A stretch of 64,000 nt of DNA from Streptococcus sanguinis SK355 (GTDB taxonomy: Bacteria; Bacillota; Bacilli; Lactobacillales; Streptococcaceae), in contig NZ_GL890993.1 of NCBI RefSeq assembly GCF_000212855.1, positions 1,863,603-1,927,602 on the forward strand, read 5' to 3'. The notes beneath the pieces are model-generated. The model saw only the letters and a program-made list of their open reading frames with translations, was not told where the DNA came from and ran no database searches. Positions 1 through 6,599 of this stretch are shown piece after piece. Positions within the stretch are counted from its first letter, which is position 1. Each line of letters starts with the position of its first letter. The position numbers and the translations under genes were made by a program.

Positions 1-15
1 GAACCTTATTAAAGG

Positions 16-35
16 GAACTCGCTTTTGCGAGTTC
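16..35. other. Perfect 8-bp inverted repeat downstream of sufB
   Basis: GAACTCGC, a TTTT loop and GCGAGTTC form a perfect hairpin. Neither side carries a proper T-run, so it may be a backup or processed 3' structure rather than a terminator. It could also belong to a neighbouring gene outside the window. Confidence 0.4.
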
Positions 36-46
36 TCATCAGCAGA

Positions 47-73
47 TTAAAAAGGTCCACTGGACCTTTTTAA
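47..73 (-). terminator. sufB terminator overlapping its stop codon
   Basis: A perfect 12-bp inverted repeat (TTAAAAAGGTCC / GGACCTTTTTAA) with a 3-nt loop. On the minus strand the 5' arm already contains the last sufB codons and its TAA stop at 70-72, and the 3' arm ends in TTTTTAA. The terminator therefore starts inside the coding sequence and leaves no 3' UTR. It is nearly symmetrical, so it could also stop transcripts arriving from the left. Confidence 0.75.
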
Positions 74-1452
74 CCAACCGATCCTTCCATACTCATGTTG
101 ATGAGTTGGTTGAGTTCGACGGCGTATTCCATTGGAAGTTCTTTGGTAATAGGTTCCATAAATCCATTGATAATCATAGCTGTGGCTTCTTCTTCGCTGA
201 TGCCTCGGCTCATCAGATAGTAGAGCTGGTCCTCAGATACTTTGGAAACCTTGGCTTCATGCTCTAGCGCGACATTTGAATTATGGATTTCATTAAAAGG
301 AATGGTGTCAGAACTGGACTCACCATCCATCAGAATGGTATCACACTCGATATGAGATTTGGAGCCAGCACTATTCTTACCAAAGCGAACCTGACCACGA
401 TAGTCGGTCTTACCACCATCCTTAGCCACTGATTTAGAAATCAAGGTACTGGAAGTCTTGGGTGCATTATGAAAGACCTTACAGCCCGCATCCAAGTGCT
501 GGCCATAGTTGGCAAAAGACATGGATAGAACAGAAGTTCTTGCATTGCGACCATTAAGAATGCTACAAGGATATTTCATATTGACCTTGCTGCCTAAGTT
601 TCCATCAATCCACTCTAAGGTACCGCCCTCTTCAACAATCCCGCGCTCCGTTACAAGATTATAGACATTGTCCGACCAGTTTTGAATGGTTGTATAGCGG
701 AAAAAGGCATCCTTTTTGACAATGATTTCGACATTTGCCGCATGAAGACTATTACTTGTGTAAGTCGGTGCTGTACAGCCCTCAATATACTGGATAGAGC
801 CCCCCTCCTCGATAATCATCAAGGAGCGCTCAAACTGGCCAGCGTTTTCACCATTGATTCGAAAATAGGTCTGAACAGGAACTTGGCACTGGACGTTCTT
901 GGGCACATAGATAAAGGTTCCGCCGGACCAAACCGCACTATTAAGAGCAGAGAATTTATGCTCAGCATTTGAAATCACAGTACCAAAATACTGCTTGACC
1001 AAGTCTGGATATTCCTGAACAGCCGTATCCGTGTCAGTGAAGATAATCCCCAGCTTGGCAAACTCTTCCTTCATATTGTGGTAAACCACTTCAGATTCAT
1101 ACTGAGCCACAGCTCCAGATAGAAAGCGCTTCTCGGCTTCTGGAATTCCCAAGCGATCAAAGGTTTTCTTAATCTCTTCTGGAACTTCATCCCAACTGTG
1201 AGCCCGATCTCCGCTTAGCTTCTGGTAGTAGATAACATCATCAAAGCGAATCCCTGACAAATCCGGGCCAAAGCTGGGCATAGGTAACTTATGAAAGAGT
1301 TCCAAGGAGCGCAGACGATAGTCCAGCATCCACTGGGGCTCATTCTTGATTTCTGAGATTTCTCGAACTACTTCTTCTGTCAGGCCTTTACCAGTCGAAA
1401 AGAGCGGCTTGACATCGTCATGAAAGCCAAAGGCATAGTCGCGTTCTTTCAT
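70..1452 (-). CDS. sufB: Fe-S cluster assembly scaffold protein SufB
   Basis: SufB is the scaffold subunit of the SUF Fe-S assembly complex and works in the cytoplasm with SufC (ATPase) and SufD. The 460-residue product shows the typical N-terminal stretch [19 protein letters not shown] followed by the long SufB/SufD beta-helix region, including [11 protein letters not shown] and the C-terminal core with CKVFH and [16 protein letters not shown] ribosome site lies 6-7 nt before the ATG. The gene stands alone: it has its own promoter and terminator, and the upstream neighbour is a flavodoxin. In streptococci sufB is normally the last gene of a sufCDSUB operon, so this is either a relocated or a second sufB. 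The family call is firm; whether it is the only copy cannot be judged here. Confidence 0.93.
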   Translation of the reverse strand: MKERDYAFGFHDDVKPLFSTGKGLTEEVVREISEIKNEPQWMLDYRLRSLELFHKLPMPSFGPDLSGIRFDDVIYYQKLSGDRAHSWDEVPEEIKKTFDRLGIPEAEKRFLSGAVAQYESEVVYHNMKEEFAKLGIIFTDTDTAVQEYPDLVKQYFGTVISNAEHKFSALNSAVWSGGTFIYVPKNVQCQVPVQTYFRINGENAGQFERSLMIIEEGGSIQYIEGCTAPTYTSNSLHAANVEIIVKKDAFFRYTTIQNWSDNVYNLVTERGIVEEGGTLEWIDGNLGSKVNMKYPCSILNGRNARTSVLSMSFANYGQHLDAGCKVFHNAPKTSSTLISKSVAKDGGKTDYRGQVRFGKNSAGSKSHIECDTILMDGESSSDTIPFNEIHNSNVALEHEAKVSKVSEDQLYYLMSRGISEEEATAMIINGFMEPITKELPMEYAVELNQLINMSMEGSVG

Positions 1453-1491
1453 AGGGACTCCTCCTTTATCTTACGGATAGCGCTTGCCTAT

Positions 1492-1520
1492 ATTATACTC
1501 CTAATCATGAGAATTGTCAG
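1492..1520 (-). promoter_or_regulatory. Promoter of sufB
   Basis: Reading the minus strand, CTGACA (1515-1520) and TATAAT (1492-1497) are separated by 17 nt, a near-consensus sigma-A promoter about 40 nt upstream of the sufB start. It supports sufB as a single-gene transcription unit. Confidence 0.75.
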
Positions 1521-1543
1521 AAAATAACACTTTCGAAAAATAA

Positions 1544-1561
1544 AAACGGCCGCAGCCGTTT
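1544..1561 (-). terminator. Flavodoxin terminator
   Basis: AAACGGC / GCCGTTT with a 4-nt loop, followed on the minus strand by TTATTTTT. It lies 15 nt after the flavodoxin stop and separates that gene from sufB. Confidence 0.8.
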
Positions 1562-1576
1562 CCTCTATTTATCACT

Positions 1577-2017
1577 TTAAACTTTATTAACCAAGCCTTC
1601 TGCAAAAGCTTCCAAGCGCGCAATATCATCATCTTCTGCAGATAGGTCTACTTTAACGCTTTCTGCACCCTTCACCGCTCCTGTAGCAGCAAAGGCAGCA
1701 TCAAAGTCATCGACAGCCTTGCAGAATTCGTCATAGAAAGTATCGCCTGAACCGACCACTCCGTAGATCTTGCCAGACAAATCCAAACCAGACAAGTCTT
1801 CATAGAAGTCCATCATCTCATCGGGCAGCTCACCATCACCATAGGTATAAGTCGCTACAATCGCAATATCTGCTTCCAAGAAATCTTCTGCATCGACAGT
1901 GGTGCACTCGTCCACTTCAACTTCTACATCCAGGTCTCTTAGCTTATCCGCCACAATATCAGCAATTTCCTCGGTGTTTCCAGTCATGCTGGCAAATACA
2001 ATTTTCGCTAAGGTCAT
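1577..2017 (-). CDS. Flavodoxin
   Basis: A small FMN-binding electron carrier of 146 residues, the usual size for a short-chain flavodoxin. The phosphate-binding loop is visible as SMTGNTEEIA near residue 10, and further flavin-contact segments occur at TYTYGDGELPDE and GSGDTFYDEFC. I chose the ATG at 2017 because GGAGG lies 7 nt upstream; a TTG four codons earlier has no ribosome site of its own and overlaps this one. It is divergent from the DHH phosphoesterase gene. The electron-transfer partner is not identifiable from the window. Confidence 0.93.
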   Translation of the reverse strand: MTLAKIVFASMTGNTEEIADIVADKLRDLDVEVEVDECTTVDAEDFLEADIAIVATYTYGDGELPDEMMDFYEDLSGLDLSGKIYGVVGSGDTFYDEFCKAVDDFDAAFAATGAVKGAESVKVDLSAEDDDIARLEAFAEGLVNKV

Positions 2018-2045
2018 AGTTTCCTCCAAATTCTAATCTGCTCTC

Positions 2046-2095
2046 ATTATATCATATCTTTTTTATTTTAAAAATAAAAACTCTTATGCTACAAT
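2046..2095. promoter_or_regulatory. Back-to-back promoters for flavodoxin and DHH phosphoesterase
   Basis: Two extended -10 elements sit in the 105-bp divergent region. On the minus strand TGATATAAT (-10 at 2046-2051) serves the flavodoxin; on the plus strand TGCTACAAT (-10 at 2090-2095) serves the phosphoesterase. Both -35 regions are poor, which fits extended -10 promoters. Confidence 0.6.
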
Positions 2096-2122
2096 GGGTA
2101 AAGAAAGTTGACGAGGTTATTT

Positions 2123-3058
2123 ATGACTCTTTATCATGATATTTTAAGTAAAATAAAAGAATACGATACTATTATCATTCATCGCCATATGCGGCCAGAT
2201 CCCGATGCGCTTGGCAGTCAGGTCGGACTGCAAAAGCTACTTCAATACCACTTTCCAGAAAAGAAAATCAAAGCGACAGGCTACGACGAACCCAATCTCA
2301 TGTGGCTAGCACAAATGGACCAAGTTACAGACGAAGAATACCAAGAGGCCTTAGTTATCGTCTGTGACACTGCTAATACAGCCCGGATTGACGACCAACG
2401 CTACACGACAGGCGACTTCCTCATCAAAATCGATCATCATCCTGATGATGAGGTTTACGGAGATATTTCTCTGGTAGATACAAGTTCCAGCAGTGCTAGT
2501 GAGATGATTGCTCTCTTCGCCTTTGAAAATAACTTAGACTTGAGCAAGGAAGCTGCAGAACTCCTCTATGCTGGTATCATCGGCGACACTGGCCGCTTCC
2601 TTTATCCTTCTACTAGCGCCCGCACATTCGAAGTAGCTGCCAAGCTGCGCCAGTACGATTTCGACTTATCAGCCTTGTCTCGCAAAATGGACTCTATCAG
2701 CCGCAAAGTAGCTAAACTGCAGGGCTATGTATATGAGCAATTGGAAATAGATGAAAATGGTACTGCGCGGGTCATTCTGCCTCAGGAAGTTTTACAAGCC
2801 TATCAACTGACTGATGCTGATACTGCAGCCATTGTCGGGGCACCTGGACGAATTGAAGAAGTCGGTCTGTGGGCTATCTTTGTTGAGCAGCCTGAAGGTC
2901 ACTACCGTGTCCGCATGCGCAGCAAGGTTATTCCTATCAACGGTATTGCTAAAAATCATCATGGCGGAGGACACCCACTAGCCAGTGGAGCCAATGCATT
3001 TTCTAAAGAAGAAATAGAGCAAATCTACACCGAGATGAAAGAATTGGTAAAAAAGTAA
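2123..3058 (+). CDS. DHH/DHHA1 phosphoesterase, NrnA/Pde2-like
   Basis: Cytoplasmic metal-dependent phosphodiesterase of the DHH-DHHA1 family. Motifs in order are HRHMRPDPDALGSQ near the N-terminus, a metal-binding Asp in CDTANTARID, the KIDHHP signature, and the DHHA1 domain with HHGGGHPLASGA at the C-terminus. Members of this single-domain group act as oligoribonuclease/pAp phosphatase (NrnA) or as Pde2, which cleaves c-di-AMP breakdown products; which activity dominates here cannot be told from sequence. I use the ATG at 2123, preceded by GAGG; a TTG five codons upstream lacks a ribosome site. The length of 311 residues is normal. Confidence 0.9.
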   Translation: MTLYHDILSKIKEYDTIIIHRHMRPDPDALGSQVGLQKLLQYHFPEKKIKATGYDEPNLMWLAQMDQVTDEEYQEALVIVCDTANTARIDDQRYTTGDFLIKIDHHPDDEVYGDISLVDTSSSSASEMIALFAFENNLDLSKEAAELLYAGIIGDTGRFLYPSTSARTFEVAAKLRQYDFDLSALSRKMDSISRKVAKLQGYVYEQLEIDENGTARVILPQEVLQAYQLTDADTAAIVGAPGRIEEVGLWAIFVEQPEGHYRVRMRSKVIPINGIAKNHHGGGHPLASGANAFSKEEIEQIYTEMKELVKK

Positions 3059-3076
3059 GAAATTAGTCTAAAAGTC

Positions 3077-3105
3077 TTGTCAAATCAATCAGAATTTGAT
3101 AAACT
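3077..3105 (+). promoter_or_regulatory. Promoter of rpmE2
   Basis: TTGTCA (3077-3082) and TAAACT (3100-3105) are spaced by 17 nt, about 60 nt upstream of the L31 start. Confidence 0.5.
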
Positions 3106-3121
3106 ATCAAAGTAACTAATC

Positions 3122-3143
3122 TATGGCTCGCAAAGAGACCATG
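3122..3143 (+). promoter_or_regulatory. Possible L31 leader hairpin
   Basis: ATGGCTC (3123-3129) pairs with GAGACCAT (3135-3142) with one bulged A around a GCAAA loop, in the leader between promoter and ribosome site. Short autoregulatory leaders are described for L31 genes of Firmicutes; this could be one, but only the pairing is seen here. Confidence 0.35.
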
Positions 3144-3165
3144 GCAGAAAGGAAATTTTTGTAAA

Positions 3166-3408
3166 ATGAGAAAAGATATTCATCCAGAATACCGCCCAGT
3201 TGTCTTCATGGACACTTCTACCGGCTACCAATTCCTTAGTGGTTCAACTAAGCGTTCAAACGAAACAGTTGAATTCGAAGGTGAAACTTACCCATTGATC
3301 CGTGTAGAAATTTCATCAGACTCACACCCATTCTACACTGGACGTCAAAAGTTCACTCAAGCAGATGGACGTGTGGATCGTTTCAACAAAAAATACGGTC
3401 TCAAATAA
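3166..3408 (+). CDS. rpmE2: 50S ribosomal protein L31 type B
   Basis: A component of the large ribosomal subunit, 80 residues. It starts [14 protein letters not shown] and ends FNKKYGLK. It lacks the CxxC pair of zinc-binding L31, so it is the type B (zinc-independent) form. An AGAAAGGA ribosome site lies upstream. It is followed directly by a strong terminator and forms a single-gene unit. Confidence 0.97.
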   Translation: MRKDIHPEYRPVVFMDTSTGYQFLSGSTKRSNETVEFEGETYPLIRVEISSDSHPFYTGRQKFTQADGRVDRFNKKYGLK

Positions 3409-3412
3409 TCAT

Positions 3413-3436
3413 AAGCACCAATCGGTGCTTTTTTTG
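3413..3436 (+). terminator. rpmE2 terminator
   Basis: AAGCACC (3413-3419) / GGTGCTT (3424-3430) with an AATC loop and a run of T, 5 nt after the L31 stop. Confidence 0.9.
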
Positions 3437-3522
3437 TACTCAAAAATTTCTTTTCGCCTTTTTAAAACTCTAAACTTTCTTCACACCTGCTACTTTTGCT
3501 TCCTAGTTAACTCAACAAAAAA

Positions 3523-3560
3523 ACTCCAAAAGTCAGAAGGTTAAATCCAACTTTTGGAGT
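3523..3560 (-). terminator. Terminator of the Tyr/Asn-rich protein gene
   Basis: ACTCCAAAAGT (3523-3533) and ACTTTTGGAGT (3550-3560) form an 11-bp stem. On the minus strand it is followed by seven T, about 57 nt after the stop of the gene starting at 5573. Confidence 0.85.
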
Positions 3561-3617
3561 GTGGTTTATATGTAACCAAAGATTAAGAGCACAGACGTTT
3601 AAGAATAAAATTCCTTA

Positions 3618-5573
3618 TTATTTATAGCTGTAAGCCCAGTAGTAAACACCGTTTCCGTCTACAACTGTCGCTACTGCACCTTCAGTTACGTTAGGATCAA
3701 GAAGCAATTCTCTCAGACCGCTGTTAGCCCATTTCTTGACGACAACAGATGCATCTTCATCACGACGTCCAACAAAGCCTGAGCTATCGTATTGACGTGA
3801 GATTTCATTTACTTTTGGAAGTGCTTGATTTTGATAAATGTCTTCTGACCAAGTCAACTCTTTCAAGCCTTGTGCTTTACGCTCTTCATTGATTTTAGCG
3901 AAAGCTTCTTTGGCTTTTGAAAGATAGTCATAGTTTGTATCGTTTGTTGCTTCAACACGGTAAACAAACTTAACGTAACCAAATTCTACATCACTGTATT
4001 TCTTATCCTCAACACCACTCTTAAGGTTTGCAATCAAGACATAATCCTTAGCATATGGGTTTTCTTTAGTGTTCTCAAAGATTTCTGGATCTTCGATTTC
4101 CCATTCAACTTTGGCATCCCATCCTGCGTTATCAAGGAACTTAGGATTCATCTTTTCGATAACGTAGTTCTTGAACTCTTCAACGTTCTTGAATGGCAGC
4201 GGTTGACCTGCTTTAGCAGTTGTCACTAGGTTGGTTGAGTACAATTTCACGCTAGAGTCTTTATCACTGTACATGTATTCATCATCAGCAGTATTTTCGT
4301 GAAGTTTTGGATCAAGAGCTGGATCGTTTGGATCAGTCATACCTTGCAGTTTCCATTTGTCACCAAACCATTTCCAATACGGAGAGTATCCATTAGCTTC
4401 TGAGTCAGATGGTATACGGTAATAATGAGTAGATCCATCAAAGTAATAGTTAGGATCTGACTCAAGAGCCTTGTCACCCGGTTTTCCAGTTGGGTAGATA
4501 ATTTTTGGAGCTCGTCCATTTGGTGCCCATGCCAAGTGCTCAAGACCTTCTGCTGGTTTTTCAACATATGGAGGAATTTGATCTTCACTTGGTTTATCAG
4601 TAGTTACCAAACCAGGAGTCTCTGGCACAGCAGGTCTTGTCGGAGTTTCTGGTTTTGGTTCTGCTGGTTGCTCTGGTTTCGGAGCAAATGGATCAAGCTC
4701 ACCTTCCGCACCGTTAATTGGAGGATTTTCTGGCAAATCAACACTTGGAGTTTCTGGTTGGCTTGGTACTTCTGGTTTTGGTTCTGCTGGAGTTGTTGGT
4801 TGTTCCGGTCTATCATTTGGAGCTGGAGTTGGTTGCTCTGGTTCCGCTGGTGTCGGAGTTGGAACTTCTGGTTTTGGTTCTTCCGGCTGACTTGGAGTTG
4901 TTGGATTAGTAGAGTTATCAGTAGAATCCTTAACAAATACCCACTTACCATTTTTATAGTAGTAATAGTCGCCATTATCTAATACATAGTAATGATAACC
5001 ATTTTCATAACGATAATGTGGATCGTTTTCCAGGTTGTTATTGGATGTACTGTTATTGTTAGTATTTGTCAATGGCTTCCACTCACCATCACGATAGATA
5101 CGGTAAGAACCATCTGTCATACGGTAGTAATGGTTACCATTCCAGTAAATATAGTTCTCATCATTTGCCAGATTGTTGTAGTTATTCCAACCATTATATC
5201 CGTAGTTGTTGCTATAGTTATAATTCCAGTTGTTATAGCCTGGATAATAGTTATTATAACCATAGTCATAATTATAGCCATTGTAACCATAGTTATAGTT
5301 GTTATAGCCGTAGTTATAGTTGTTATAGCCATAATTGTAGTTATTATAACCATAGTTGTAATTATTGTAACGGTAGTTGCGGTTGTTACGGTAATTATAG
5401 TTGTTATAACCATAGTTATAATTGTTGTAACCACCATTCCAGTAATTATAACCTGGTTGATAGTAGTTATAGCCATAATCTTGAGCCTGAGCATTATTCG
5501 CAACAGCAATTGCTGGAATAATAGCCGCAGCCGCTACAACAGATCTTGATAAGAGTCTGAAACGATTGTTCAT
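3618..5573 (-). CDS. Secreted Tyr/Asn-rich repeat protein with degenerate CAP-like C-terminus
   Basis: A 651-residue secreted protein I cannot name. A signal peptide (residues 1-30) ends at AQAQ. Residues 33-135 are almost only Tyr, Asn and Gly, built on a 7-residue repeat YGYNNYN. Two similar modules follow at about 137-167 and 183-214, each reading roughly HYYRxxDGxYxxYxxGxW, then a Pro/Glu-rich linker (about 225-330), a third such module (about 371-410), and a C-terminal domain. The last 100 residues resemble a CAP/SCP domain (INEERKAQGLKELTW, then WANSGLRELLLDP and YYWAYSYK) but lack the usual histidines. No LPXTG motif, transmembrane anchor or choline-binding repeat is seen, so it is probably released or held by other contacts. 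GGAGG lies 8-9 nt before the ATG. A surface adhesion or matrix role is inference only. Confidence 0.75.
   Translation of the reverse strand: MNNRFRLLSRSVVAAAAIIPAIAVANNAQAQDYGYNYYQPGYNYWNGGYNNYNYGYNNYNYRNNRNYRYNNYNYGYNNYNYGYNNYNYGYNNYNYGYNGYNYDYGYNNYYPGYNNWNYNYSNNYGYNGWNNYNNLANDENYIYWNGNHYYRMTDGSYRIYRDGEWKPLTNTNNNSTSNNNLENDPHYRYENGYHYYVLDNGDYYYYKNGKWVFVKDSTDNSTNPTTPSQPEEPKPEVPTPTPAEPEQPTPAPNDRPEQPTTPAEPKPEVPSQPETPSVDLPENPPINGAEGELDPFAPKPEQPAEPKPETPTRPAVPETPGLVTTDKPSEDQIPPYVEKPAEGLEHLAWAPNGRAPKIIYPTGKPGDKALESDPNYYFDGSTHYYRIPSDSEANGYSPYWKWFGDKWKLQGMTDPNDPALDPKLHENTADDEYMYSDKDSSVKLYSTNLVTTAKAGQPLPFKNVEEFKNYVIEKMNPKFLDNAGWDAKVEWEIEDPEIFENTKENPYAKDYVLIANLKSGVEDKKYSDVEFGYVKFVYRVEATNDTNYDYLSKAKEAFAKINEERKAQGLKELTWSEDIYQNQALPKVNEISRQYDSSGFVGRRDEDASVVVKKWANSGLRELLLDPNVTEGAVATVVDGNGVYYWAYSYK
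5169..5477 (-). repeat. 21-bp tandem repeat region encoding YGYNNYN units
   Basis: Degenerate tandem copies of a 21-bp unit encode the Tyr/Asn-rich tract of the secreted protein. The copies are most uniform between about 5310 and 5430. In-frame gain or loss of units would alter tract length without breaking the gene. Confidence 0.8.
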
Positions 5574-5588
5574 ATTAATTAAACCTCC

Positions 5589-5608
5589 AAAGTGACCAAC
5601 ATCACTTT
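5589..5608 (-). promoter_or_regulatory. Hairpin abutting the ribosome binding site
   Basis: On the minus strand AAAGTGA and TCACTTT pair around a 6-nt loop, and the GGAGG ribosome site follows immediately. A stem touching the Shine-Dalgarno sequence may influence translation or mRNA stability of the Tyr/Asn-rich protein. Confidence 0.5.
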
Positions 5609-5659
5609 ATTTTTTTGTGGGGGGAATTTATTTTTTGTGCACAACTTCATAAAAAAGAA

Positions 5660-5880
5660 TTTCTCAAAAAAAATGCCAGCTGGCAGCTAACCACCCCATC
5701 TTTAGCAAATGGTAAAAAACTCGAATCACTAGCTAGTGACTCCACCTAAATAAAGGCTGCACCATAAATGTTTTTATATCATTTGTTTAAGAAAGCAAGT
5801 AGTCAATATGCTTGAAAATACTTTTTTATGCATATCTCACCCTCAAGTCGAATTATAGCACAAGAAATTTTTGAATGCAA
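5660..5880 (-). promoter_or_regulatory. Strong promoter and about 270-nt structured leader
   Basis: On the minus strand TTGCAT (5875-5880), a 17-nt spacer and an extended TGCTATAAT (-10 at 5852-5857) make a strong promoter. The transcript would carry a leader of about 270 nt. It holds several pairings: the TCACTAGCTAGTGA palindrome, and GCAGCC near the middle that can pair with a later GCTGC, itself part of TGCCAGCTGGCA followed by eight T. This could be an attenuator-like arrangement. I do not recognise a known riboswitch. Confidence 0.45.
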
Positions 5881-5897
5881 GCATTTTAGTTAACAAG

Positions 5898-6052
5898 GTG
5901 TAAATTATTTTTATGGGTAATTTTTTATAGTTCGTATTTTTGTTTATTTTTCTGTTTTTTATCTATAAAATTCCATATAATCTTCTTATCAACGAACTAA
6001 AGTTATAGAAAAATGTTTATAATTTGGTTTACAGAGTGTAAATTATTTTTAT
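5898..6052. repeat. 17-bp direct repeat pair with operator-like dyad
   Basis: GTGTAAATTATTTTTAT occurs at 5898-5914 and again at 6036-6052. The second copy is part of a dyad TTTACA-GAG-TGTAAA (6028-6042); the first is preceded by the imperfect counterpart TTAACA-AGG-TGTAAA. This may be a pair of sites for an unidentified dimeric regulator in the AT-rich intergenic region. Confidence 0.4.
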
Positions 6053-6096
6053 TATTTATTTATAGAAACTCCTCGCCCTATCATTCTGATTTTTTA

Positions 6097-6157
6097 TTTA
6101 AGTTTATTTTAAGCTTAAATTAAGGCTTTTTTAAGCATATCTTAAGTTTATTTTAAG
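6097..6157 (+). promoter_or_regulatory. Array of six CiaR half-sites in 11-bp phase
   Basis: Six hexamers TTTAAG, TTTAAG, ATTAAG, TTTAAG, CTTAAG and TTTAAG begin at 6097, 6108, 6119, 6130, 6141 and 6152, each exactly 11 bp apart. The streptococcal response regulator CiaR binds NTTAAG-N5-WTTAAG, so the array contains up to five overlapping sites on one helical face. The last hexamer ends 16 nt before TATAAA (6174-6179) on the plus strand, the place where a -35 element would sit. Confidence 0.75.
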
Positions 6158-6185
6158 AGTCAAAGAATCTGATTATAAATTTCTT

Positions 6186-6272
6186 GATTGTGGGTTTTTA
6201 TTTACAGAAATGAATAAGTGTTAAAGAGTAGTAAAAAATACTAGAAGCATTTATTGCAGCTTCTAGTATTTT
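6186..6272 (+). ncRNA. Candidate CiaR-dependent small RNA
   Basis: A transcript starting about 7 nt after the TATAAA at 6174-6179 would run into the strong hairpin at 6235-6272, giving an RNA of about 90 nt with no convincing ORF. CiaR sites upstream of short terminated RNAs are the layout of streptococcal csRNAs, which act as antisense regulators. The 5' end is estimated, the T-run after the hairpin is only partial, and I did not match it to a named csRNA. Confidence 0.5.
6235..6272. terminator. Bidirectional terminator between small RNA and cupin gene
   Basis: AAAATACTAGAAGC (6235-6248) and GCTTCTAGTATTTT (6259-6272) form a 14-bp stem. It lies 8 nt beyond the stop of the minus-strand cupin gene and at the end of the candidate plus-strand small RNA. 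On the minus strand it continues into a T-rich tail. Confidence 0.85.
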
Positions 6273-6279
6273 GAGTTTA

Positions 6280-6570
6280 TTAATATTTGAGTTGTTTGAT
6301 AACCAAGAGGTGACTATCTTCTTCTCCAACCAAGCTGTGTGGCTCATTGGGCTCCATGGTTAAAAAGGAACCTGCCACTAGCCGCACAGTTTGTTCTCCA
6401 GCAGAAAAGCTTACATCTCCCGACAAACAAACAACTGTTACCAGTGCATCAGCACTGTGCTCTGGTACTTCTTTTCCTTTAGCAAGATGCAGATGATGGA
6501 TGATTCTGCCTTCTTCTTGCACAGGTGTTTCTGCAAAATCATTATTGGGATTGGTAACAAAAAATTTCAT
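6280..6570 (-). CDS. Small cupin-domain protein
   Basis: A 96-residue single-domain cupin (small beta barrel). The segment HHLHLAKGKEVPEHSADALVTVVCLSGDVSF matches the first cupin motif in outline and MEPNEPHSL the second; histidines in both could bind a metal. An AGGAGG ribosome site lies close to the ATG. Such stand-alone cupins may bind small ligands or act as simple enzymes, and nothing here identifies the ligand. The gene lies 29 bp downstream of ldcB on the same strand, though the ldcB stop is followed by its own ribosome site, so co-transcription is possible. Confidence 0.8.
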   Translation of the reverse strand: MKFFVTNPNNDFAETPVQEEGRIIHHLHLAKGKEVPEHSADALVTVVCLSGDVSFSAGEQTVRLVAGSFLTMEPNEPHSLVGEEDSHLLVIKQLKY

Positions 6571-6599
6571 TTTCTTCCTCCTTCTAATGGATGATGTGA

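Noticed and set aside
5169..5477. Regular 21-bp repeats as a possible CRISPR array
   Set aside because: There are no unique spacers, the repeats are contiguous and encode an open protein tract.
4992..5549. Long open frames opposite and out of frame with the Tyr/Asn-rich gene (also at 4536-4982, 5066-5521 and 5117-5509)
   Set aside because: They are by-products of low-complexity repeat DNA: Ile/Val-only or Ser/Tyr-only translations with no ribosome site.
5650..5770. Leader of the Tyr/Asn-rich gene as a c-di-AMP (ydaO-type) riboswitch
   Set aside because: The conserved sequence blocks I remember for that class are not present.
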